64,000 nt of DNA from Rariglobus hedericola (GTDB lineage: Bacteria; Verrucomicrobiota; Verrucomicrobiia; Opitutales; Opitutaceae), in assembly GCF_007559335.1 (NCBI RefSeq), contig NZ_VMBG01000002.1:1170501-1234500 (forward strand), written 5' to 3'. Numbering within the stretch: position 1 is the first letter of the stretch; every line of letters starts with the position of its first letter. Below the pieces are notes generated by a model. That model was not told the origin of the DNA and did no database searches. It saw only the letters and a program-made list of their open reading frames with translations. Both the position numbers and the translations under genes were made by a program. This document shows positions 37,028 through 45,593 of this stretch, one piece after another.

Positions 37028-37798
37028 TCAGCTCCGGCGGCGGCGCATCACCAGCGCCGCAAAGGCCGCAAGGCCGGCAAGCACGCCGAACGAGCCGGGT
37101 TCGGGTATGACGGAGTAGGCGCCGACCACGCTGGGGTCCAGCAGGCCGCCACCGTTGATGGAAATTCCGGTGACGCTGGCAATGGCGCCGAAATCCGTCA
37201 CGCCGAGGTCGGTGAAGGAAAACGAGACACCTGATAATTTGCCGCCGGTGAGGGTGCCGGTGCCCGTGTTGTAATCGACATTGGCCAGCGAAGTCTGCGT
37301 GAAGTTGGCGGCGAGAAGGCTGAGCGTGAACGAGCCGACCTGCACGTTGGAAGCGTTGATCAACGTGACGGTGAAGGGATCGCCGTAAGTGGTGGTCGGA
37401 GTGGTTTCGAGAACGAAGAACCGGGTGGATGCATTAAGGGTGAGACCCGTGAACTGGAAGCGTCCGCTGTTCATGTTGTTGACGGCGTCGTTCACCGTCA
37501 GGCCAGAAGCAGCCGCGTTCGAATCGGTCGGAGCGGTGCCGATCGAGTAAGGCGTGTTGTTGACGGCTGTGACGTTGTTGGCGACGGCGCCAAGCAGTCC
37601 GCTGAACGTGCCTTCGCTGGTAGTGAGTGTTGTCACAGTCGCGTTGCCCGTTATGATTTCGGGTGAACCGGCGGTGAAGCTGCCGGAGAGGCCGATATCG
37701 GTGACTTGGAGCGGAGTCGCGTGCACAAGTGGCAGTCCTAGAGCGATGGCCAATAGCGAAACGAGGGATGCGGCGCGTGAGGTTAAGCGAGGCTTCAT
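37028..37798 (-). CDS. PEP-CTERM surface protein, function unknown
   Basis: 256-residue exported protein. ATG 37798 gives a signal peptide (MKPRLTSRAASLVSLLAIALG, then LPLVHA); an upstream frame extends beyond the operator and is rejected. The mature part is beta-rich, with low Cys and many Thr, Ser, Asn and Gly. It ends in a textbook PEP-CTERM tag: VIPEPGSFG at about 230, a hydrophobic segment (VLAGLAAFAALVM) and RRRRS. The exosortase at 58596 is a plausible sorting partner. A LacI-type operator lies 57 bp before its start, so it is likely co-regulated with the SGNH gene. Confidence 0.88.
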   Translation of the reverse strand: MKPRLTSRAASLVSLLAIALGLPLVHATPLQVTDIGLSGSFTAGSPEIITGNATVTTLTTSEGTFSGLLGAVANNVTAVNNTPYSIGTAPTDSNAAASGLTVNDAVNNMNSGRFQFTGLTLNASTRFFVLETTPTTTYGDPFTVTLINASNVQVGSFTLSLLAANFTQTSLANVDYNTGTGTLTGGKLSGVSFSFTDLGVTDFGAIASVTGISINGGGLLDPSVVGAYSVIPEPGSFGVLAGLAAFAALVMRRRRS

Positions 37799-37855
37799 AA
37801 AGATGGGGTTACTTCTCTTGAAAATGGCAGAGGGTAGTTGTTTTTCAACCCTAAA

Positions 37856-37869
37856 TGTTAGCGTTAACA
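37856..37869. promoter_or_regulatory. LacI-type operator before the PEP-CTERM gene
   Basis: TGTTAGCGTTAACA (TGTTAACGCTAACA on the minus strand) differs by one base from the palindrome at 34521 and matches it in position relative to the gene, 57 bp from the start codon at 37798. Bases 37870-38003 hold nothing else recognised. Confidence 0.65.
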
Positions 37870-38003
37870 TTCAGGGATTCGATTTGTGGAAAACGGCTGG
37901 TTTAAAGCTGGCTGCTTGCGACGATTAGATGGAATCCTTTTTGAAAACTGAAAGCAGGGGCTCTGTCTTGAGGCTAGAATTTAGCGATTTGACGGCCTAT
38001 TAC

Positions 38004-38031
38004 AAAAAAGCCCGACCGATAAAGGCCGGGC
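38004..38031 (-). terminator. Terminator of the odhA-odhB-lpdA genes
   Basis: On the minus strand GCCCGGCC-TTTATC-GGTCGGGC is followed by a T-run. It lies 27 bp downstream of the lpdA stop. Confidence 0.85.
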
Positions 38032-38057
38032 GGTAATTGCGATGCGAACGGGTGTCT

Positions 38058-39437
38058 TTAGATCGCGTGGATGGCGCTCTTGCTTACGGCCATCGCGGCT
38101 TCTTTGACGGCTTCGGACATCGTAGGGTGGGCGTGGATCGTGCGAGCTAGGTCTTCGGCGCTGCCGCCGTATTCCATGTGCGTGACGATCTCGCTGATGA
38201 GTTCGCCGGCGTTTTTGCCGAGGATCTGGGCACCGAGGATTTTGTCGGTCTTGGCGTCAGCGATGATTTTGACGTAGCCATCGCCGGCGTCGTTCGCGAG
38301 GGCGCGGGCGTTGGCGGCAAAGTTGAATTTGCCGACGTTGATCGCGAGGCCCTTGGCTTTGGCGGCGTCTTCACCGATACCCACAGAGGCAACCTCGGGC
38401 TCGGTGTAGATGATGGCGGGCATGAGATCCCAGTTCACGTGACCGTGCTTGCCGGCGATCCATTCGGCGACGGCGACGCCGTCTTCCTCGGCTTTGTGCG
38501 CAAGCATCGGACCATCGATGACGTCACCGATTGCCCACACGCCTGCAGCGGTGGTCTTGAGGTGGGCGTCGACCTTGATGCGTTTTTTGTCGGTGAGTTC
38601 CACGCCGGCTTTGTCGAGGTCGAGGTTGTCGGCGTAGGGACGGCGGCCGACGGCGACGAGAACTTTGTCGGCGGGGAATTCGAGGACCTTGCCCTCGCGT
38701 TCGGCGGTGAGGATGCCTTTGGAGAAGCCGGTGACCTTAGCGCCGCACTCGATTTTGAGTCCCTGTTTCTGGAGCAGGCGGGTGAAGTTGCGGACGATGT
38801 CGTCGTCGTTGGCGGCGGCGATCTTGGGGAGGAACTCGACGATGGTGACCTCGGAGCCGAGGCGGGCCCAGACGGAGCCGAGTTCGAGGCCGATGGCGCC
38901 GCCGCCGACGACCACGAGTTTCTTGGGGACCTCGGTGAGGGTGAGAGCCTCGGTGCTGGAGATGACGGTCTTGCCGTCGAACTTCATGAATGGCAGCTCG
39001 ACGGGGGCCGAGCCGGTCGCGATGACGATGTTCTTGGCCGTGAGCGATTGGTCGCCGACGGCAACGGTGTTGGCGGAGGTGAACTTCGCTTCGCCGGTGA
39101 TGACGGTGATCTTGCGGGCCTTGGCAAGGAGGGCGACGCCGCCGGTCATCTTGGCGACGATGCCGTCCTTCTTTTTGAGCATGGCGGCGATGTCGATGGA
39201 GACGCCGTCGATTTTGATGCCGTGTTCGGACGCGTGCTTTTGCGCGAAGAGGAAGTGCTCGGAGGAAGCGAGCAGGGCTTTGCTGGGAATGCAGCCGACG
39301 TTGAGGCAGGTGCCGCCGAGTTCGGCGCGTTTGTCGATGAGGGCGACCTTGAGGCCGAGCTGCGCGGCGCGGAAGGCGCACACGTAGCCGCCGGGGCCTG
39401 CGCCGATGACGATGAGATCGAAGGATGGGGAGGACAT
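38058..39437 (-). CDS. lpdA: Dihydrolipoyl dehydrogenase (E3)
   Basis: FAD enzyme reoxidising dihydrolipoyl groups of the 2-oxoacid dehydrogenase complex. The 459-residue protein has the FAD site VIGAGPGGYVCAFRAAQ, the redox disulfide Cys44/Cys49 in GGTCLNVGCIPSK, a second dinucleotide site VVVGGGAIGLELGSVWARLG and the C-terminal His-Glu in HAHPTMSEAV. It is third behind odhA and odhB, separated from odhB by a palindromic repeat. Confidence 0.97.
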   Translation of the reverse strand: MSSPSFDLIVIGAGPGGYVCAFRAAQLGLKVALIDKRAELGGTCLNVGCIPSKALLASSEHFLFAQKHASEHGIKIDGVSIDIAAMLKKKDGIVAKMTGGVALLAKARKITVITGEAKFTSANTVAVGDQSLTAKNIVIATGSAPVELPFMKFDGKTVISSTEALTLTEVPKKLVVVGGGAIGLELGSVWARLGSEVTIVEFLPKIAAANDDDIVRNFTRLLQKQGLKIECGAKVTGFSKGILTAEREGKVLEFPADKVLVAVGRRPYADNLDLDKAGVELTDKKRIKVDAHLKTTAAGVWAIGDVIDGPMLAHKAEEDGVAVAEWIAGKHGHVNWDLMPAIIYTEPEVASVGIGEDAAKAKGLAINVGKFNFAANARALANDAGDGYVKIIADAKTDKILGAQILGKNAGELISEIVTHMEYGGSAEDLARTIHAHPTMSEAVKEAAMAVSKSAIHAI

Positions 39438-39441
39438 TGTA

Positions 39442-39523
39442 TTTAACGCAGAGTCGCAGAGGCGCGGAGAGAAGCCGGGATGGCCTGCGGATGGACTCCG
39501 CGTCTCTGCGCCTCTGCGTTAAA
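39442..39523. repeat. Palindromic repeat of 8-bp units between odhB and lpdA
   Basis: Left arm 39442-39470 and right arm 39495-39523 are inverted copies with three mismatches. Each is made of octamers of the form NCGCAGAG or close variants, flanked by TTAA. The same family recurs at 44543-44633. Confidence 0.85.
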
Positions 39524-39526
39524 AAA

Positions 39527-40762
39527 TCAGACGCTGAGGAGAAGGCGGGTCGGGTCTTCGATGGCCTGCTTGATTTTGACGAGGAAGGTGACGGCTTCTT
39601 TGCCGTCCACGAGGCGGTGGTCGTAGCTGAGGGCGAGATACATCATCGGACGGATGACCACCTGACCGTTGAGGGCGACGGGGCGATCGTTGATCGCGTG
39701 GAGTCCGAGGATCGCGCTCTGGGGGGCGTTGATGATCGGGGTGGAGAGCATCGAGCCGAAGATGCCGCCGTTGGTGATGGTGAAGCAGCCGCCTTCAAAA
39801 TCGGGGAGGCCAAGTTTGCCGTCGCGGGCTTTCTTGGCGACTTCGCCGATGGCCTTCTCGATGCCGGCCATGTCGAGTTTGTCACAGTCGCGCACCACGG
39901 GGACGACAAGGCCCTTCTCGGTGGAGACGGCCATGCTGATGTCGAAGTAGTGGTTCTGGATGACCTCGTCGCCGTCGAGCTGGGCGTTGATGGCGGGAAC
40001 GTCTTTGAGTGCCTGCACGACGGCCTTGGTGAAGAAGCTCATGAAGCCGAGCTTCACGCCGTTCTTTTTGACGAAGTCGTCCTGATATTTTTTGCGGAGC
40101 TCCATGACGGCGGACATGTCGACCTCGTTGAAGGTGGTGAGCATGGCGGCCTCGTGCTGGGCGGAGACCAGGCGCTTGGCGATGGTCTGGCGGAGTTTGC
40201 TCATCTTGACGCGGGAGCGGCGGCCGGTGGCGGGTGCGGTGACCACGGGCGCGGAGGCAGGCAAAGCGGAAGAGGGGGCGGCGGCGACAGCGGCGGAAAC
40301 CGTCGAGGCTTTCGGAGCGGATTCGGCGGCAGCGAGGACATCGCCCTTGGTGACGCGACCGGCTTTACCGGTGCCTTCGACCTTGCTGACGTCGATGTTG
40401 GTCTCGGCGGCAACGCGACGGACGGCGGGCGATTGCTCGGTGGAGGCGGCAGTCTTGGCGGGCGCGGGGGCGGCTTCCTTTGCGGCCGGAGCGGCAGCGG
40501 CGGGTGCAGGAGTGGCGCCGGCGGCGGAGGAATCGATGGTGGCGACGACTTCACCGATTTTCACTTCGGTGCCGGGCTGAACCTTGAACGTGATCTTGCC
40601 GGCGGATTCGGCGACGCCTTCTGAGGTGATTTTGTCGGTTTCGAGTTCGAAGAGGGGCTGGTCCTTCTTGACGACGTCGCCGTCGGCGACGTGCCACTTG
40701 GCGAGGACGCCAGAGCTGATGGATTCGCCGAGGGGCGGGATTTTGACTTCGATGAGGGACAT
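39527..40762 (-). CDS. odhB: 2-oxoglutarate dehydrogenase E2, succinyltransferase
   Basis: Core of the 2-oxoglutarate dehydrogenase complex. The 411-residue protein has a lipoyl domain (about 1-75; Lys44 in [10 protein letters not shown]), an Ala/Pro-rich linker, an E3-binding domain ([20 protein letters not shown], about 120-160), and a catalytic domain (about 180-411) ending in [16 protein letters not shown] with the active-site His. The N-terminus [18 protein letters not shown] is characteristic of succinyl-type E2. Palindromic repeats flank it on both sides. Confidence 0.96.
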   Translation of the reverse strand: MSLIEVKIPPLGESISSGVLAKWHVADGDVVKKDQPLFELETDKITSEGVAESAGKITFKVQPGTEVKIGEVVATIDSSAAGATPAPAAAAPAAKEAAPAPAKTAASTEQSPAVRRVAAETNIDVSKVEGTGKAGRVTKGDVLAAAESAPKASTVSAAVAAAPSSALPASAPVVTAPATGRRSRVKMSKLRQTIAKRLVSAQHEAAMLTTFNEVDMSAVMELRKKYQDDFVKKNGVKLGFMSFFTKAVVQALKDVPAINAQLDGDEVIQNHYFDISMAVSTEKGLVVPVVRDCDKLDMAGIEKAIGEVAKKARDGKLGLPDFEGGCFTITNGGIFGSMLSTPIINAPQSAILGLHAINDRPVALNGQVVIRPMMYLALSYDHRLVDGKEAVTFLVKIKQAIEDPTRLLLSV

Positions 40763-40775
40763 GGGTCGGAGGAGA

Positions 40776-40875
40776 AGTAGCGAGTAGTGAGTAGCGGGTA
40801 GTGAGTAGGAGGGCAGCGAGTGGCGGGGGAGTAACGGCTTGGATGCTCGCTACTCACTACCCGCTACTCGCTACT
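40776..40875. repeat. Palindromic repeat of 7-bp units between odhA and odhB
   Basis: Left arm 40776-40809 and right arm 40846-40875 (inverted) are built of heptamers of the form TAGYGRG. The left arm carries one extra unit. The repeat fills almost the whole gap between the odhA stop and the odhB start, 13 bp before the odhB ATG. Confidence 0.85.
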
Positions 40876-40878
40876 TTT

Positions 40879-43620
40879 TCAGATCGCGAACGCGTCCTTG
40901 AGGAAGGCGGCGAGTTCGCGTTTGTGGATGGCGAGCGAGCCGACGGCCGGGGAGGCGGAGGCGTCGCGACCGATGTAGGCGGCCTTGCGTCCGAAGATCG
41001 TCTCCAATTCGGGAGCGATGAAGGTCCAGGCACCGTTGTTCTGGGACTCTTCCTGACACCAGATGAGCTTCGTCTTGCCGTAGGTCTTGGCGACCTCGGC
41101 GAGCTTGTCCTTGTGCAACGGATACAACTGCTCGACGCGCACGATGGCGGTGTCGGTGATTTTGTTGGCCGTGCGATAGGCGTCCAAGTCGTAGTAAACC
41201 TTACCGGAACAGAGGATCAGGCGCTTGGCGGTTTTCGGTGCGCTCGGATCGTCGATGATCTCCTGGAATGCGCCGGTGGTGAAATCCTCCATCTTCGAGG
41301 TGGCGGCAGGGGAACGCAGAAGAGACTTGGGCGACATGATGATGAGCGGCTTGCGGAAGTCGCGTTTCATCTGGCGGCGCAGCGCGTGGAAGTAGTTCGC
41401 CGGAGTGGTGATATTGGCGACCTGCATGTTGTCCTCGGCGCACAGCTGGAGGAAGCGTTCGAGACGGGCGGAAGAATGCTCAGGGCCCTGACCCTCGTAG
41501 CCGTGAGGCAGGAGGAGGACGATTCCGCTCATGCGCTGCCATTTCGATTCGGAGGAGGCGAGGAACTGGTCGATTACGACCTGGGCACCGTTGGCGAAGT
41601 CGCCGAACTGGGCTTCCCAAATGCAGAGCATCTGGGGGTAATCGAGCGAGTAGCCGTAATCGAAGCCGAGCACGGCGGCCTCCGAGAGCAGGGAGTTGTA
41701 AACGCAGAAACGCTCCTGCTTGTCGTCGATGTTGAGGAGCGGGACGTATTTCTCGCGGGTGTCGGAGTCGTAGAGAACGGCGTGGCGGTGGCTGAAGGTG
41801 CCGCGTTCGCAGTCCTGGCCGCTGAGGCGGACGGGCGTGCCCTCAGTGAGGAGGGTGCCGAACGCGAGCGCTTCGCCGAAGCCCCAGTCAACCGGACCAC
41901 CTTCCTTGTGGGCCTGGATGCGTGTCTCAAGGATACGCTTGATCTTCGGGTTGATCTTAAAGTTGGACGGGATCTTGGTGAGGCCGTTGACAACCTTCGT
42001 GAGCGTGTCGGCGGAGACGCCGGTGGGCACGGGAACGTGGCTGTAACCGGGTTGGAAGATCGCAGTGGAGCCGGTGAACGGACTGGTGGTCTGGCCGGCG
42101 GCGGCGGTGGCGGCCTCGGCGGCCTTGGCCTTCTCGAAGGACGCTTCCATCGCGGCGGTGTATTCGGCTTTGATGGCCTCGGCACCGGCAGCGCTCAGCG
42201 TGTCTTCCTTGATCAGGCGCTCGGAGTAAGGCGTGGAGATGAGCGGGTGGGCGGCGATCTTCTTGTAGAGAACCGGCTGGGTGAACGCGGGTTCGTCGGC
42301 CTCGTTGTGGCCGTGGCGGCGGTAGCAATACATGTCGATCACGACGTCGCGCTGGAACTTCACGCGGAATTCGAGGGCGAGACGCGTCACGTAGCAGACG
42401 GCCTCGGGGTCGTCGCCGTTGACGTGGAACACGGGGGCTTCGATGAGCTTGGCGACGTCGGTGCAGTAACGCGTCGAACGGGCGTCGGCAGGCTGGGTGG
42501 TGAAGCCGATCTGGTTGTTGATGACCAGGTGGACGGTGCCGCCGGTGCGGTAGCCGGGGAGCTGGGAGAAGTTAAGGGCCTCGGCGATCACGCCCTGGCC
42601 GGCGAACGCGGCGTCGCCGTGTATCAGGAAAGGGCATACGCGACGGCGCTCGACATCGCCACGGATGCGCTGGCGTGCGCGGGCCTTGCCCTCGACCACG
42701 GGGTTGACGATTTCCAAGTGCGACGGGTTGGCGGCGAGGCGGACCTCGACGGTCTTGCCGGAGGTGGTCTTGAGCTCGGCCTCGTAGCCGAGATGGTATT
42801 TCACGTCGCCGTCGCCGCCGACGGTGTTGGGAATGTAGTTTTCCGAGAACTGCTCGAAGAGGACGTCGAACGGCTTGCGAAGGATGTTGGTGAGGACGCT
42901 GAGACGGCCGCGATGGGCCATGCCCATGACGATCTCTTCGACGCCGACCTCGGGGCTGTATTCGATCATGGCATCGAACGCCGCGATCATGGTTTCGCCA
43001 CCTTCGAGGGAGAAACGCTTCTGGCCAACGAAGCGCGTGTGGAGGAATTTCTCGAAGAGCTCGGCCTTATGGAGGCGACGGAGGATGCGGACCTTCTGGT
43101 CGCGGGTGAACGACGGACGGTTGTGCGTGGCCTCCATGCGGGACTGGAGCCAGTCGCGCGCATCGAGATCCTGCATGTAGAGATACTCGACGCCGATGTG
43201 ACCGCAGTAGGTTTCGTTCAGCGCGGTGATGAGCGCGCTGAGCTTCATCTGGCCGCCGCTCTTGAAATTGCCGACGGAGAAAGACTCGTTGAGGTCGGCC
43301 TCGGTCAGGCCGAAGTGCTGGTAGTTAAGACGGGGGAAAGGGGAGGGCGGCGGGCTGAGCGGATCGAGATGCGCCTGCATGTGACCGTGGGCGCGGTAGG
43401 CGTTGATGAGGCGGAGAACTTGCGCCTGTTTCGAGCTGTCCAGGACGTTCACCGGAGACGCGCCGACGGCGGCGAGACCGGAGCCGTTGCTGCCGAGGGC
43501 AAAACCTTGGAAGAAGGCGCGCCACGTCGGATCGACGGAGTCGGGGTTATTGAGCCATGCGTTGTAGGCCGCTTCGATGACTTCGGAGTTGGCGCGCGTG
43601 GGGAGGGACAGGGAGTTCAT
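40879..43620 (-). CDS. odhA: 2-oxoglutarate dehydrogenase E1
   Basis: Thiamine-diphosphate-dependent decarboxylase of the 2-oxoglutarate dehydrogenase complex. The 913-residue protein begins with the E2-docking segment found in OGDH E1 (IEAAYNAWLNNPDSVDPTWRAFF as short motifs AYNAWL, VDPTWRAFF). It has LGMAHRGRLSVL and HGDAAFAGQGVIAE for ThDP binding, and a transketolase-like pyrimidine domain from about 560 (FSHRHAVLYD). The length is typical (about 930). It is first of odhA-odhB-lpdA. The 204 bp upstream (43621-43824) are AT-rich with promoter-like TTATTATAG on the minus strand but no confident -35. Confidence 0.96.
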   Translation of the reverse strand: MNSLSLPTRANSEVIEAAYNAWLNNPDSVDPTWRAFFQGFALGSNGSGLAAVGASPVNVLDSSKQAQVLRLINAYRAHGHMQAHLDPLSPPPSPFPRLNYQHFGLTEADLNESFSVGNFKSGGQMKLSALITALNETYCGHIGVEYLYMQDLDARDWLQSRMEATHNRPSFTRDQKVRILRRLHKAELFEKFLHTRFVGQKRFSLEGGETMIAAFDAMIEYSPEVGVEEIVMGMAHRGRLSVLTNILRKPFDVLFEQFSENYIPNTVGGDGDVKYHLGYEAELKTTSGKTVEVRLAANPSHLEIVNPVVEGKARARQRIRGDVERRRVCPFLIHGDAAFAGQGVIAEALNFSQLPGYRTGGTVHLVINNQIGFTTQPADARSTRYCTDVAKLIEAPVFHVNGDDPEAVCYVTRLALEFRVKFQRDVVIDMYCYRRHGHNEADEPAFTQPVLYKKIAAHPLISTPYSERLIKEDTLSAAGAEAIKAEYTAAMEASFEKAKAAEAATAAAGQTTSPFTGSTAIFQPGYSHVPVPTGVSADTLTKVVNGLTKIPSNFKINPKIKRILETRIQAHKEGGPVDWGFGEALAFGTLLTEGTPVRLSGQDCERGTFSHRHAVLYDSDTREKYVPLLNIDDKQERFCVYNSLLSEAAVLGFDYGYSLDYPQMLCIWEAQFGDFANGAQVVIDQFLASSESKWQRMSGIVLLLPHGYEGQGPEHSSARLERFLQLCAEDNMQVANITTPANYFHALRRQMKRDFRKPLIIMSPKSLLRSPAATSKMEDFTTGAFQEIIDDPSAPKTAKRLILCSGKVYYDLDAYRTANKITDTAIVRVEQLYPLHKDKLAEVAKTYGKTKLIWCQEESQNNGAWTFIAPELETIFGRKAAYIGRDASASPAVGSLAIHKRELAAFLKDAFAI

Positions 43621-43824
43621 GGAGGGTTAAGCAAAAAAGACGCGTTTACCGAAGGGGGTTTGGATACACGTCGAGCTCGCTTTATTAAGGTCTATAATAA
43701 TGAAAAATCTTTATTATCCTGCATGACAAAGACCCGTTACTCAAGTGTCATCCAGCGACGCTGCCGCCATAGACTACGTTGTGAAATTTTCTAACTGACC
43801 GAAGTGGCGGCTTAATTAGTTTTG

Positions 43825-44085
43825 ATGATTCGTATGGAAACTCAGATCAAAGACTCTCTTATCAACCTCTTGGCTGCGATTAAGGCATCTAATGGCCAAA
43901 TCATTCGCGATGAGATGGCGCGTCTGGATGAATTTCTTGAAGCGGGCCGGGACACGTTGCATCCGCAACTCGTTCATTTTCTGGAGAAAAGGAGCTATGC
44001 GAAGGCCGTCCTGTTCCTGGGCGGTGAAAGCGATATTCCGGTGGGAATCTGCGGAGGGAAGGCGGGGCGGACTTCGGGTAATTAA
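43825..44085 (+). CDS. Small protein of unknown function
   Basis: 86 residues, no signal peptide or membrane segment. The first 70 residues are amphipathic helix-rich (IKDSLINLLAAIKASNGQII, DEMARLDEFLEAG), and the end is glycine-rich (FLGGESDIPVGICGGKAGRTSG). A Cys and a short Gly-rich C-terminus recall zinc-ribbon ends, but only one Cys is present. The start may be ATG 43825 or ATG 43834. Composition is less GC-rich than the neighbours. The preceding gene is divergent; the next, an SUI1 gene, starts 48 bp later. Confidence 0.5.
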   Translation: MIRMETQIKDSLINLLAAIKASNGQIIRDEMARLDEFLEAGRDTLHPQLVHFLEKRSYAKAVLFLGGESDIPVGICGGKAGRTSGN

Positions 44086-44133
44086 GCCTCGCGGCTATAA
44101 GTCATTCCGCTGTTTTGGTATCAATTTTAAGTT

Positions 44134-44526
44134 ATGAGCAAAGATAAGATCTCGACGGATGGAGGACAGAATCTGGGGCAAAATCCCTTTGGCGGACTCG
44201 GTGGACTGAGCTTTCCGGCGGGTAATCCGGTTCCTCGGGCGAATGCGCTGTTGCCGGCCAACGAAGCGAAAACCGCCAAGAATCGTGGCCGTGTAGAAGT
44301 GTTGCGCATGACGGCTGGACGCGGCGGCAAAACGGTGACGGTGGCGCGGGCGTTTGTCGGGATCGGTCTGCCGGAAAAAGAACAGCTCGCGAAAAAAATA
44401 CAGAAGGCGTGCGGCTCGGGCGGCACCGTGAAGGACGGGCAGATCGAGATTCAGGGCGACCAGCGCGAGGTCGTGGCGCGGGTGCTTACGGAGGCGGGAT
44501 TCCGTCCGGTGATGGCGGGTGGGTGA
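44134..44526 (+). CDS. SUI1/eIF1-like translation factor (YciH family)
   Basis: 130 residues. The C-terminal two-thirds match the SUI1 fold: RVEVLRMTAGRGGKTVTVARAF, then KKIQKACGSGGTVKDGQIEIQGDQREVV. The N-terminal 45 residues are a variable Gly/Asn-rich region. Bacterial YciH-type proteins bind the 30S subunit and affect start-codon choice; the role here is inferred from family only. A palindromic octamer repeat begins 17 bp after its stop. Confidence 0.9.
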   Translation: MSKDKISTDGGQNLGQNPFGGLGGLSFPAGNPVPRANALLPANEAKTAKNRGRVEVLRMTAGRGGKTVTVARAFVGIGLPEKEQLAKKIQKACGSGGTVKDGQIEIQGDQREVVARVLTEAGFRPVMAGG

Positions 44527-44542
44527 GCGGGTGGGCGAAATA

Positions 44543-44633
44543 TTAACGCAGAGACTCAGAGGCACGGAGAGGCGAAGAAGTCATTTTTCCACGGATCTCT
44601 GCGATACTCCGCGCCTCTGCGTCTCTGCGTTAA
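44543..44633. repeat. Palindromic repeat of 8-bp units, second copy
   Basis: Arms at 44543-44569 and 44607-44633 are inverted copies (TTAACGCAGAGACKCAGAGG consensus) with two mismatches. Same family as 39442-39523. Located between the convergent SUI1 and metF genes. Confidence 0.85.
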
Positions 44634-44660
44634 AAATCTGTTTTACGGCGGCGCTCGGCG

Positions 44661-45539
44661 TTATGCGGCGAGACCCGCTGCGAGGGCGAGGGCGCTCTTG
44701 GCGCGGTTCAGGATGTAAAGGTGATAGCCGGGGGCGCCGTGGGCGAGGAGGTCGCGGATTTGGGTGAGCGCCCAGTCGATGCCGATGATCTCGACGACGT
44801 CGGGGTTCACTTCGGCGACTTCGAGACGGCGGGCGAGTTGCGCGGGCAACACCGAGCCGGAGAGCGTGGCGATGCGCTGGACCTGTTTCACCGAGAGGAC
44901 CGGCATGAGTCCGGGGACAATCGGAACAATAATGCCAGCGGCGCGGCATTTATCGACGAAGCGGTGATAGATAGCGTTGTCGAAGAAGAGCTGCGTGGTG
45001 ATGAACGCGGCGCCGGCGTCGACCTTGCGCTTGAGGGCGTCGAGGTCGGCTTCGAGCGAGACGGCTTCGGGGTGTTTTTCGGGATAGCCGCCGACACCGA
45101 GACAGAAATCGGGGTGGCGGGTTTTGAGAAGCGTGACGAGTTCGTTGGCGTAGCGGAGGCCGTCGGGCGCGACGGTGAACTCGGTGGCGCCCTTGGGCGG
45201 GTCGCCGCGGAGTGTCATGATGTTGCGGAAACCGCCGTCGTAAATCTGGTCGGCGAGCGCGACGAGTTCAGCGCGGCTGTGGCCCACGCACGTGAGGTGG
45301 GGCATTACGGTGAAGCCGAGCTCATCTTTGAGGAGGCGGCTGATTTGGGCAGTGCGTTCGCGGGTAGTGCCGCCGGCGCCGTAAGTGACGGACACGAAAT
45401 CCCAGGGAATCGTCTTCAAAGCGGTGGCGGTCTGACGCAGGGCCTCAACACCGGCGTCGTCCTTCGGCGGGAAGAATTCGAGGGAGCGGAGCGGGCGGTT
45501 TTCGGCGAAGAGCGCGGAGATGGGCCGGTCGGGATTCAT
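44661..45539 (-). CDS. metF: 5,10-methylenetetrahydrofolate reductase
   Basis: FAD enzyme supplying 5-methyl-THF for methionine synthesis. The 292-residue protein contains LEFFPPKDDAG (strand 1 with catalytic Glu), SVTYGAGGTTRERT, HLTCVGHSRAELV and the FITTQLFFDNAIYHRFVDKC stretch. The length is normal. The minus-strand start codon lies 6 bp from a 24-bp near-palindrome that may be its operator. Confidence 0.96.
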   Translation of the reverse strand: MNPDRPISALFAENRPLRSLEFFPPKDDAGVEALRQTATALKTIPWDFVSVTYGAGGTTRERTAQISRLLKDELGFTVMPHLTCVGHSRAELVALADQIYDGGFRNIMTLRGDPPKGATEFTVAPDGLRYANELVTLLKTRHPDFCLGVGGYPEKHPEAVSLEADLDALKRKVDAGAAFITTQLFFDNAIYHRFVDKCRAAGIIVPIVPGLMPVLSVKQVQRIATLSGSVLPAQLARRLEVAEVNPDVVEIIGIDWALTQIRDLLAHGAPGYHLYILNRAKSALALAAGLAA

Positions 45540-45545
45540 TTACGT

Positions 45546-45569
45546 ATCAATGTATGCGCATTCGTTGAT
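45546..45569. promoter_or_regulatory. Candidate operator upstream of metF
   Basis: 24-bp near-palindrome with outer halves ATCAA / TTGAT around an exact ATGCGCAT core; 20 of 24 positions are symmetric. It begins 6 bp upstream of the metF start codon, so a bound regulator would block initiation of transcription or translation. ArsR-type regulators of methionine metabolism often bind such sites. Confidence 0.5.
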
Positions 45570-45593
45570 GTGTTGGCAAGTCGCGAGTGAATT

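Noticed and set aside
38178-39446. 422-residue plus-strand frame antisense to lpdA
   Set aside because: Same artefact; lpdA carries all its catalytic motifs on the minus strand.
40776-40875. Heptamer repeats as a CRISPR array
   Set aside because: Units are 7 bp with no spacers and the two arms are inverted, which fits a palindrome instead.
40801-43794. 997-residue plus-strand frame antisense to odhA
   Set aside because: It is a mirror of strong codon bias: Gly/Val/Asp/Glu-rich, without domains, and odhA on the other strand is certain.
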